DNA of 13,621 nt from Gammaproteobacteria bacterium (lineage in GTDB: Bacteria > Pseudomonadota > Gammaproteobacteria > Pseudomonadales > M0112), in NCBI GenBank assembly GCA_006227085.1, contig SBFY01000147.1, positions 1-13,621 of the forward strand. Direction: 5' to 3'. Under the pieces are notes generated by a model. The model searched no databases. It worked only from the letters and a program-made list of their open reading frames with translations, and had not been told where the DNA came from. A program made the translations under genes and the position numbers. Positions 7,550 through 13,105 of this stretch are shown here, in pieces; position 1 is the stretch's first letter; each line of letters begins with the position of its first letter.

Positions 7550-7586
7550 GGGCCGGGCATGAGGGACCCCTGCAAGCTTGGGCGGG

Positions 7587-8021
7587 TTAATCGCCGACCC
7601 GAACTGCCAGCACATCGGTCTTGGTGCCATGCAGCAAGGCATTGGCGGTTGAGCCCAGCAGCAGGGCCAAACCATGACGACCGTGGCTGCCAATCACCAC
7701 CGCATCCACCTTCAGTTTTTCGCAGAGTTGCTGGATCTCCATGGCCGGCTTGCCGGTCGGCAGGTGGCAGCGGTCATCCGGCACATTGGCTTTGGCAGCG
7801 AGGGCGGCCACTTTCTGGCGGGCCTGCTTGAGGATCTCTTCCTGGATGCCGGATAAATCCACCGGCAGGTCACCACCGTAGGCATAACTCAGGGGTTCAA
7901 TGACATGCACGATGCTCAAGGTGCTACCGAAGGCATGGGCCAAGGCCTTGGCTTTCGCAAGGACTTTGTCCGCATCGGTAGAGAGGTCAACCGCCACCAG
8001 GATATGTTGGTAAGTGCTCAT
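7587..8021 (-). CDS. UspA-type universal stress protein
   Basis: A 144-aa cytoplasmic single-domain universal stress protein. It starts YQHILVAVDLSTDADKVLAKA (4-24), the usual first strand with the D12 nucleotide-site residue. It ends with GSHGRHGLALLLGSTANALLHGTKTDVLAVRV (111-142), where the glycine-rich GSHG and GST belong to the nucleotide-binding or UspA-type dimer region. The frame is open to 8075, but ATG 8021 has a good ribosome site (GAGGG) and matches family length. The family supports survival under starvation and oxidative stress; the specific trigger cannot be predicted. It is transcribed divergently from topA, and it converges with the glutaredoxin-like gene. Confidence 0.93.
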   Translation of the reverse strand: MSTYQHILVAVDLSTDADKVLAKAKALAHAFGSTLSIVHVIEPLSYAYGGDLPVDLSGIQEEILKQARQKVAALAAKANVPDDRCHLPTGKPAMEIQQLCEKLKVDAVVIGSHGRHGLALLLGSTANALLHGTKTDVLAVRVGD

Positions 8022-8106
8022 CGAAATGCCCTCGGATGCCGCATGAAATCTGGGTTTGTAGCAAAAGACTACCACATCCGCCCATGACTGCCTTGCGTTG
8101 AATCAC

Positions 8107-8135
8107 TTGACCGGGCGGAAAACTCCACTTATATA
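8107..8135 (+). promoter_or_regulatory. Sigma-70-type promoter of topA
   Basis: -35 TTGACC (8107-8112), 17-bp spacer, -10 TATATA (8130-8135), which puts the start near 8142, about 33 bases before the topA ATG. The spacer is G+C-rich. Housekeeping-type expression is inferred. Supercoiling sensitivity is known for topA promoters in some bacteria but is not visible here. Confidence 0.65.
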
Positions 8136-8174
8136 TGTCGCCCTTTCATTCACCAAATCGCCTTAAGGGAACCC

Positions 8175-10763
8175 ATGGCAAAGTCCTTGGTTATCGTCGA
8201 GTCCCCCGCCAAAGCCCGTACGATCAACAAATATCTGGGGTCGGATTACATCGTCAAGTCGAGCGTAGGCCATATCCGCGACCTTCCGGTGAGTGGTGGT
8301 GGCCAAGCCAAGCCCAAGAAGGCGCCAGCCAAGAAGGCCCAGACACCTGCCGCCAAAGCCAAGCAGCAACATAAGGCGTTGGTCACCCGCATGGGCATTG
8401 ACCCGGAAGGTGGTTGGGAGCCGCATTACGAAATCCTTCCCGGCAAGGAAAAGGTGGTGGAAGACCTGCGCAAGCAGGCCGAGAAATGCGATGCCATCTA
8501 CCTCGCGACTGACTTGGACCGCGAAGGGGAGGCCATTGCCTGGCACCTGATGGAAGCGATTGGCGGTGACCCGGCCAAATACCGTCGTGTGGTCTTCAAC
8601 GAAATCACCAAACAGGCGATCACCGAGGCGTTTGAGCATCCGGGCGAATTGCAGATCAATCGCGTCAATGCCCAGCAGGCGCGCCGGTTCCTCGATCGCG
8701 TGGTGGGCTACATGCTGTCACCGTTGCTGTGGGCGAAAGTGGCACGTGGGTTGTCCGCAGGGCGGGTGCAATCGGTGGCGGTGCGCCTGATCGTCGAGCG
8801 TGAGCAGGAGATCCGCAAGTTTGTGCCCGAGGAATACTGGGAACTGGATGTCGATACCAAAACCCCGAAAGGTGCCGAGCTGACCCTGTCGGTGCGCAAG
8901 CACCAGGGCAAGGCCTTCCGTCCCGGTTCCGAAAAAGTCACGAAAGAAGCCATGGCGGCGATCGAGAAGGCCAAGCTGGTCGTCAGCAGCCGTGAAGACA
9001 AGCCGGGCAGCAGCAAACCGGGTGCACCTTTTATTACCTCCACGCTGCAGCAGGCCGCCAGCACGCGCCTCGGCTTCGGCGTCAAGAAAACCATGATGCT
9101 GGCGCAGCGCCTGTACGAAGCCGGCTTCATCACCTACATGCGTACCGACTCCACCAACCTCAGTGATGAGGCGGTCAGCCATTGCCGTGACTACATTAAC
9201 GGCCACTACGGCAAGGAGTATTTGCCGGAAAAAGCGCGCAAGTACAGCAGCAAGGAAGGCGCACAGGAAGCGCACGAAGCCATCCGTCCTTCCGATGTCA
9301 CGCGCATGCCCAGTGATATCGATGCTGAACGTGACGCCCAGCGCTTGTATGAATTGATCTGGCGGCAATTCGTCGCCTGCCAGATGACCGATTCGCGTTA
9401 CACCACCACTACGCTGGAAGTGGATGCCGGCGACTATCAATTGGCTGTGCGTGGTCGCGTGATGGATTTCGAAGGCTTCACCAAGGTGCAGCCGCCGGTC
9501 AAGAAAGATGACGATGACGGTATCCTGCCGCCGGTTTCCCCGAAAGATGAATTGACACTGAAGGCACTGAAACCGAGCCAGCATTTCACCAAGCCGACGC
9601 CGCGTTACACCGAAGCCTCGTTGGTAAAAGAACTGGAAAAACGCGGCATTGGTCGTCCATCAACCTATGCGTCGATCATTTCCACGATTGTTGATCGCGG
9701 TTATGTGAAGTCGGAAAAGCGCCGTTTCTATGCCGAGAAAATGGGTGATATCGTCACCGAACGCCTGGTCGAGAACTTTGAAGACCTGATGAACTACGAC
9801 TTCACCGCGCGCATGGAAAACTCACTCGATGATGTCGCCGAAGGCAATCGTGACTGGAAAGCCCTGCTGGACGATTTCTACGCTGAATTCCGCCAGAAGC
9901 TGGATGCCGCAGGTGCAAAAGACGGCGGCATGCGCGGCAATGACCCAACCGATACCGATATCCCGTGCCCGACCTGTGGCCGTCAGATGACCATCCGCAC
10001 CGGTACTACGGGTGTGTTCCTTGGCTGTTCCGGTTATGCCTTGCCACCGAAAGAGCGTTGCAAGCAAACCCTGAACCTGGTGCCGGGTGATGAAATTGCC
10101 GATGACGACGAAGAAGGCGAATCGCGTGTCTTGCGCCACAAGCATCGCTGCAAGCTATGCAATGCCGCCATGGACAGCTACCTGATCGATGAAGGCCGCA
10201 AGTTACACATTTGCGGTAATAACCCCGATTGCGCCGGCTTTGAAGTCGAGAAAGGGCAGTTCCGCATCAAGGGCTATGACGGCCCGGTCATTGAATGTGA
10301 CAAGTGCGGCAGTGACATGCAGTTGAAGACCGGCCGCTTCGGCAAGTACTTTGGTTGCACCAGCGAATCCTGCAAGAACACCCGCAAGTTGTTGCGTAAC
10401 GGCCAACCGGCACCGCCGAAGATGGATCCGGTGCCGATGCCGGAACTGCGTTGTGAAAAAGTCGATGATACCTACGTGTTGCGGGATGGTGCTGCTGGCC
10501 TGTTCCTGGCAGCCAGCGGTTTCCCCAAGAACCGTGAAACCCGCGCACCGCTGCTGCAGGAAATCCTGCCGCACAAGGCCGAAATCGACCCGAAATACCA
10601 CTTCCTGCTGGAAGGGCCGGTTGCCGATGATGAGGGCAATCCTGCCATCATCCGCTACAGCCGCAAGACCGCGCAGCAATACCTGATGACGGAACAAGAC
10701 GGCAAGGCCACCGGTTGGCAGGCGTTTTACGAAGACGGCAAGTGGCAAACCCGCAGTAAATAA
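8175..10763 (+). CDS. topA: DNA topoisomerase I (type IA)
   Basis: Relaxes negative supercoils by cutting one strand through a covalent 5'-phosphotyrosine. At 862 aa it is close to the E. coli enzyme (865 aa). The N-terminal TOPRIM domain begins SLVIVESPAKA (E9) and contains TDLDREGE (112-119; D113, D115, E117), the metal site. The catalytic tyrosine is Y321 in GFITYMRTDST. The C-terminal part has three four-cysteine zinc ribbons starting at about C598 (CPTC), C659 (CKLC) and C708 (CDKC), followed by a Topo_C-type tail. A Lys/Ala/Pro-rich low-complexity insert at about 43-66 (for example KPKKAPAKKAQTPAAKAK) sits in the TOPRIM loop and may add DNA contacts. Start ATG 8175 has ribosome site AAGGGAA. 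The following gene begins 2 bases after its stop. Confidence 0.98.
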   Translation: MAKSLVIVESPAKARTINKYLGSDYIVKSSVGHIRDLPVSGGGQAKPKKAPAKKAQTPAAKAKQQHKALVTRMGIDPEGGWEPHYEILPGKEKVVEDLRKQAEKCDAIYLATDLDREGEAIAWHLMEAIGGDPAKYRRVVFNEITKQAITEAFEHPGELQINRVNAQQARRFLDRVVGYMLSPLLWAKVARGLSAGRVQSVAVRLIVEREQEIRKFVPEEYWELDVDTKTPKGAELTLSVRKHQGKAFRPGSEKVTKEAMAAIEKAKLVVSSREDKPGSSKPGAPFITSTLQQAASTRLGFGVKKTMMLAQRLYEAGFITYMRTDSTNLSDEAVSHCRDYINGHYGKEYLPEKARKYSSKEGAQEAHEAIRPSDVTRMPSDIDAERDAQRLYELIWRQFVACQMTDSRYTTTTLEVDAGDYQLAVRGRVMDFEGFTKVQPPVKKDDDDGILPPVSPKDELTLKALKPSQHFTKPTPRYTEASLVKELEKRGIGRPSTYASIISTIVDRGYVKSEKRRFYAEKMGDIVTERLVENFEDLMNYDFTARMENSLDDVAEGNRDWKALLDDFYAEFRQKLDAAGAKDGGMRGNDPTDTDIPCPTCGRQMTIRTGTTGVFLGCSGYALPPKERCKQTLNLVPGDEIADDDEEGESRVLRHKHRCKLCNAAMDSYLIDEGRKLHICGNNPDCAGFEVEKGQFRIKGYDGPVIECDKCGSDMQLKTGRFGKYFGCTSESCKNTRKLLRNGQPAPPKMDPVPMPELRCEKVDDTYVLRDGAAGLFLAASGFPKNRETRAPLLQEILPHKAEIDPKYHFLLEGPVADDEGNPAIIRYSRKTAQQYLMTEQDGKATGWQAFYEDGKWQTRSK

Positions 10764-10765
10764 CG

Positions 10766-11203
10766 GTGAGCAACCCATACCGTCATCGCGTCAATTACTG
10801 CCTGCAGCAAGCCGGCAAGGCCCTGCAGGCGAGCGGTATCGCCCAGCAAGAAACCGCGCTGTTCTTTTTATGGCGCGCCTACACCACCTACCTGCGTGAA
10901 TTGGCCAGCCAGCTGAACCTGCCGGATCGTGCCTTTGTTGCAGCGCGGGAACTGCAAGACCTGCTGCAGGCTGATGGCCGTTCCGCCGAGAACGCCACGG
11001 AACTGGCATTGCTGGAAGCGGGCGATTGGGCAGGGTCCCTGCAGCGGCAGTGGCAGGCCTGCCTGCACCCGTCCGTCGGTGAACCGAAAGCGGCCGGGCT
11101 GATTGTGGTCGCCACGGCACAGGCAGAGACAGCGCTGCCGGCCATCCACGCGCAGCTGGAAGCCCTGCTCGAGCGCCAGCGCATGACCAATGAAGAATGG
11201 TGA
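10766..11203 (+). CDS. Conserved-type hypothetical protein (DUF6586-like), topA-linked
   Basis: A 145-aa mostly alpha-helical cytoplasmic protein starting with GTG only 2 bases after the topA stop, so it is probably cotranscribed and translationally coupled; no clear ribosome site is present. The N-terminal region (YRHRVNYCLQQAGKALQA, then ALFFLWRAYTTYLRELA) looks like a helical bundle. A helical protein of this size follows topA in Pseudomonas (DUF6586 in my recollection), which supports the call, but the family match is from memory and not a search. No signal peptide or membrane helix is visible. Function unknown. Confidence 0.7.
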   Translation: MSNPYRHRVNYCLQQAGKALQASGIAQQETALFFLWRAYTTYLRELASQLNLPDRAFVAARELQDLLQADGRSAENATELALLEAGDWAGSLQRQWQACLHPSVGEPKAAGLIVVATAQAETALPAIHAQLEALLERQRMTNEEW

Positions 11204-11242
11204 GGCTGGTGGCTTGAATTCGCCCCTGGCTGCCCCAACTGT

Positions 11243-11248
11243 TACAAT
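11243..11248 (+). promoter_or_regulatory. Possible -10 element before the 81-aa small protein
   Basis: TACAAT matches five of six bases of the sigma-70 -10. The best -35 at allowed spacing (TTCGCC at 11219-11224, 18-bp spacer) is poor. It could give the small gene expression independent of topA; otherwise it is read through from topA. Confidence 0.3.
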
Positions 11249-11275
11249 AAGTGCACATCCCAAGAGGTACTGACC

Positions 11276-11521
11276 GTGATGAATCCTGTGCTGGAACTGG
11301 TGGAAATGCCGAATGGCGAAATCTGCCTGCGTCGTCCGGGCGAGGGAGAGCCGTTGGTCTGCATCCGCTTTTCGGATGAGTCTTCAAACTACCTGGGCGG
11401 CAGTCGCATCGAAGTGGCCCGTGCCATGATCCAGGCCGGTATGGAAGCGGCAGAGAATGTGGTCGAAGGTGAGCAGGTGGGCAGCGAAGAGTTCACGACG
11501 GTTAGCCAGACAGTTCACTAA
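11276..11521 (+). CDS. Small conserved-type hypothetical protein (81 aa)
   Basis: An 81-aa acidic cytoplasmic protein with a strand-rich N-terminus (LELVEMPNGEICLRRPGEGEPLVCIRFSDES) and a helix (RIEVARAMIQAGMEAAENVV). The ribosome site AAGAGG (11262-11267) lies 8 bases before GTG 11276 and 11 before ATG 11279; both are in frame and start one codon apart, and I keep GTG for its spacing. A small protein of this kind lies between the topA-linked gene and sulA in Pseudomonas as I recall it, so the locus is probably conserved. No motif identifies a function. Confidence 0.72.
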   Translation: MMNPVLELVEMPNGEICLRRPGEGEPLVCIRFSDESSNYLGGSRIEVARAMIQAGMEAAENVVEGEQVGSEEFTTVSQTVH

Positions 11522-11550
11522 CTCACTGATATTTAAATGCTTGTTCCATA

Positions 11551-11577
11551 ATCAGGCCCGCTTTTAGCGGGCCTGAT
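11551..11577. terminator. Bidirectional terminator hairpin between convergent genes
   Basis: Perfect 12-bp stem ATCAGGCCCGCT / AGCGGGCCTGAT with a TTT loop, placed between the 81-aa gene (+) and the sulA-like gene (-). Neither flank has a long T-tract, so termination may be imperfect, but the very stable stem and the convergent setting support a terminator role for both strands. Confidence 0.72.
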
Positions 11578-11606
11578 GCATTTGGGCGTTCGCTTCCGCC
11601 CCCGGC

Positions 11607-12074
11607 TTAAATGAGCAGGGCGCGTGTGTTGCCGCGGGCTGCGGCGGTGTTGTAGCGCTGCAGCCACTGCCCATTGGCACTGGGCATCGGGGCAATCACG
11701 ATATCGCTCTTGCCGGATTGCAGGGCATGTTCGGTCAGCAATTCCAGCGGGTAGCCCGGCTGCGGCCGCAGGATCAGGGTCGGCAGGCCATAGTCCCGTA
11801 ACTCCCTTTGCAGCCCATGCGGGATGCCCTGGTGGCACACCAGCGTCACCCAGCGTGGGTAATGCGGCAGCTCCTGCTGCGCGGCCCAGTAATCCAGCCA
11901 GCGGCGGATATTGCCATTGCTGATCGCCAGCGGCAGCCGCCACAGCCATTCGTCCAGCTTCAAGCCGGGCGGGGCATCAGCGCTACTGTCGCCAGTGCCT
12001 TCCATGAACAGCCCCAGCTGGGGGCTGGCAAGCGGTGGCTGGGATATCGGCTGGGTGTGGGTATCGTGGCGCAT
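11607..12074 (-). CDS. sulA: SulA-like SOS cell-division inhibitor
   Basis: A 155-aa protein predicted to block FtsZ assembly during DNA damage. Pieces that fit the SulA/RecA-like fold are PRWVTLVCHQ (73-82), LRDYGLPTLILRPQPG (92-107), LELLTEHALQSGKSDIVIAPM (110-130) and the terminal QLQRYNTAAARGNTRALLI-like block, which is similar in layout to Pseudomonas SulA. The first 40 residues are polar and variable, as usual. Similarity is moderate and ImuA-type proteins share the fold, so the name rests partly on context: topA-linked position and a perfect LexA box at its promoter. ATG 12074 has ribosome site AAGAGGAT. The longer frame upstream would read through the operator and is rejected. In Pseudomonas lexA lies directly upstream of sulA; here vapBC occupies that place. 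Confidence 0.68.
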   Translation of the reverse strand: MRHDTHTQPISQPPLASPQLGLFMEGTGDSSADAPPGLKLDEWLWRLPLAISNGNIRRWLDYWAAQQELPHYPRWVTLVCHQGIPHGLQRELRDYGLPTLILRPQPGYPLELLTEHALQSGKSDIVIAPMPSANGQWLQRYNTAAARGNTRALLI

Positions 12075-12094
12075 ACTGGGATCCTCTTGTGGTA

Positions 12095-12110
12095 CTGTAA
12101 ATATATACAG
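12095..12110 (-). promoter_or_regulatory. LexA (SOS) box of the sulA-like gene
   Basis: CTGT-AAATATAT-ACAG on the plus strand, a perfect match to the LexA consensus CTGT-N8-ACAG, flanked by TA on both sides. It lies 21-36 bases upstream of ATG 12074 and covers the -10 region, so LexA would block RNA polymerase until DNA damage triggers LexA cleavage. Confidence 0.9.
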
Positions 12111-12130
12111 TATCCAGAAGGCGATTGCAA
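12102..12130 (-). promoter_or_regulatory. Sigma-70 promoter of the sulA-like gene
   Basis: On the minus strand: -35 TTGCAA (12125-12130), 17-bp spacer, -10 TATATA (12102-12107). The -10 sits inside the LexA box, the normal layout of a LexA-repressed promoter. Confidence 0.65.
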
Positions 12131-12215
12131 GCTGCCAGTCATTAGGGGTGTGAGGGAATGAGCGGTCATGGGTATCGCTTGTTCTTCTCTTGTTTTCCAA
12201 GGTTGCATTATTCGC

Positions 12216-12242
12216 CCAATGTATATACTGTATATACATTGG
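12216..12242 (+). promoter_or_regulatory. Perfect palindromic operator upstream of vapB
   Basis: Arms CCAATGTATATA and TATATACATTGG (12 bp each, perfect) around spacer CTG, ending 19 bases before the vapB ATG. VapB-type antitoxins and VapBC complexes usually bind such palindromes to repress their own operon; the site overlaps the likely -10 region (TATACT at 12224-12229). The core TACTGTATATA is shared with the nearby LexA box. Confidence 0.75.
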
Positions 12243-12261
12243 TATGTTGAGGAGTCCTTTT

Positions 12262-12489
12262 ATGAAAACCCGGGTATTCACCAGTGGCAACAGCCGCGCC
12301 GTGCGCCTGCCCAAGGGCTTTAGCATGGAAGAGGGCGATGTTGAGATATTTCGCCGGGGTGAGGAGCTGGTCATACGCCCATTGCACAAAAGCCCACCCC
12401 CATTGCAGCGGGTGTTGGCCAGCTTCACGGATGACTTTATGGCGACAGGGCGTGAGCAGCCTCTGCCCCAGGAACGGGAGACATTCTGA
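12262..12489 (+). CDS. vapB: VapB-type antitoxin (AbrB/MazE-like DNA-binding)
   Basis: A 75-aa protein with an N-terminal swapped-hairpin DNA-binding fold (MKTRVFTSGNSRAVRLPKGFSMEEGDVEIFRRGEELVIRP, 1-40): the NSRAVRLPKGF signature is typical of VapB antitoxins. The C-terminal half is helical and polar and would wrap the VapC toxin. Ribosome site GAGGAG is well placed before ATG 12262. It neutralises the toxin encoded directly downstream and should repress the operon through the palindrome at 12216-12242. The frame extends to 12190, but that would translate through the operator. Confidence 0.88.
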   Translation: MKTRVFTSGNSRAVRLPKGFSMEEGDVEIFRRGEELVIRPLHKSPPPLQRVLASFTDDFMATGREQPLPQERETF

Positions 12490-12888
12490 ATGTATTTGCT
12501 GGATACGGATATCTGCATTTACACCATCAAACGCCAACCAGTTTCGGTGATAAAGCGTTTGGAGGCACTTGGCGCGGGCGGTGCCATGATGTCGGCGATC
12601 ACATGGCATGAGCTGGTCTACGGTGCTGAGGCGAGTGGCGCACCCCGTAAAAACCGCAGCGCATTGGATGCCTTGGCGCAATGGGTGCCAGTGGTCGATT
12701 ACGATGCCGAAGCTGCGGTGGCGACCGGCAAGCTGCGGGCGCAATTACGCGCTGTTGGTAAGCCCATTGGTGCCTACGATGCGCAAATTGCTGGGCATGC
12801 CCTCTCCAGGGGCTGGATACTGGTCAGCAATAACCAGCGTGAGTTTGTGCGGGTGAAAGGTTTGAAGTTTGAGAATTGGGTGGATTAA
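12490..12888 (+). CDS. vapC: VapC-type PIN-domain toxin ribonuclease
   Basis: A 132-aa PIN-domain endoribonuclease, begun immediately after the vapB stop (TGAATG, no gap), so the two are coupled. Catalytic acidic residues are D5 and D7 in LLDTDICIY, E41 in ITWHELVYGAE and D97 in GKPIGAYDAQIAGHA. The fourth position is the Asn pair N114-N115 in LVSNNQREFVRV, common in this VapC subgroup. VapC toxins of this type typically cleave initiator tRNA or another structured RNA; the target here is not determined. The module is a common mobile or accessory element and lies at the edge of a rearranged region. Confidence 0.9.
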   Translation: MYLLDTDICIYTIKRQPVSVIKRLEALGAGGAMMSAITWHELVYGAEASGAPRKNRSALDALAQWVPVVDYDAEAAVATGKLRAQLRAVGKPIGAYDAQIAGHALSRGWILVSNNQREFVRVKGLKFENWVD

Positions 12889-12913
12889 AGGGTGGGGTTC
12901 TGGAGTGCGTGGG

Positions 12914-12937
12914 AATAAAACAATAAAAGCAATAAAA
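12914..12937 (+). repeat. Three short direct repeats of AATAAAA
   Basis: AATAAAA occurs at 12914-12920, 12922-12928 and 12931-12937, spaced 8 and 9 bases. The last copy begins the left arm of the inverted repeat. It may simply be A-rich sequence, or the trace of slippage at an insertion edge. Confidence 0.5.
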
Positions 12938-13009
12938 GGGTTCGGAGGGATTAAATTTTGAGTAATCGGTGTCGCTGGTTAAAGAATAATCCCTCCGACC
13001 CCTTTAATT
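12931..13009. repeat. 79-bp imperfect inverted repeat (MITE- or REP-like)
   Basis: Left arm 12931-12953 and right arm 12987-13009 pair at 21 of 23 positions, with a 33-base interval. The core, read outward to inward, is GGGTTCGGAGGGATTA on the left and GGGGTCGGAGGGATTA on the right. This could fold into a long hairpin in DNA or RNA. GGGGTCGGAG-type motifs are, to my recollection, frequent around REP-associated transposases in gammaproteobacteria, so a small non-autonomous element or its remnant is plausible; no transposase is visible. Its right end lies next to the first base of hlyD homology (13011). Confidence 0.75.
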
Positions 13010-13010
13010 T

Positions 13011-13105
13011 GGCATGGCCGTCAGTGCTGAAGTAAAAACCGGCAATGGAATACTTCCTGTCACCGCTGATGCAAGCGGCGGGGGGAGAATGTGAGGGAGA
13101 GATAA
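13011..13105 (+). pseudogene. Remnant of the C-terminus of an HlyD-type secretion adaptor
   Basis: Three short peptides in three frames together read as the end of an HlyD membrane-fusion protein of type I secretion: GMAVSAEVKTG (13011-13043), then EYFLSPLMQAAG (13048-13083, other frame), then ENVRER-stop (13085-13105, third frame). HlyD proteins characteristically end GM.VSAE.KTGKRRV.EYFLSPL...E..RER. The residues KRRV. expected between the first two pieces are missing, consistent with about 11 lost bases, and one extra G in the G-run shifts the last piece. Nothing of the remaining ~90% of hlyD, or of an hlyB transporter, is in the window. The homology starts at the end of the inverted repeat, so the gene was cut there. 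The TAA (13103-13105) overlaps the ATG of the next gene (TAATG). Confidence 0.75.

Noticed and set aside
8718..9584. 288-aa minus-strand ORF inside topA
   Set aside because: Fully antisense to the well-identified topA coding sequence; its composition is that of a shadow frame, and no family motif or ribosome site is visible.
10203..11387. Minus-strand ORFs of 191 and 198 aa over the topA end and the DUF6586-like gene
   Set aside because: Antisense to genes with better context (coupled start, topA zinc ribbons) and without recognisable domains.
12223..12238. A second LexA box in the vapBC operator
   Set aside because: It has CTGT but no ACAG after 8 bases; the perfect palindrome is better explained by VapBC autoregulation. 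Retained only as a possible half site.
12075..12518. N-terminal extension of the sulA-like ORF on the minus strand
   Set aside because: It would read through the LexA box, the promoter and the vapB gene; ATG 12074 has its own ribosome site.
12208..12744. 178-aa minus-strand ORF across vapBC
   Set aside because: Antisense shadow of vapB and vapC, which have canonical motifs, ribosome site and stop-start coupling.
12889..13104. CRISPR array or tRNA/attachment site in the vapC-downstream gap
   Set aside because: Only one inverted repeat and three short AATAAAA repeats are present; no regular spacers and no tRNA cloverleaf can be seen.
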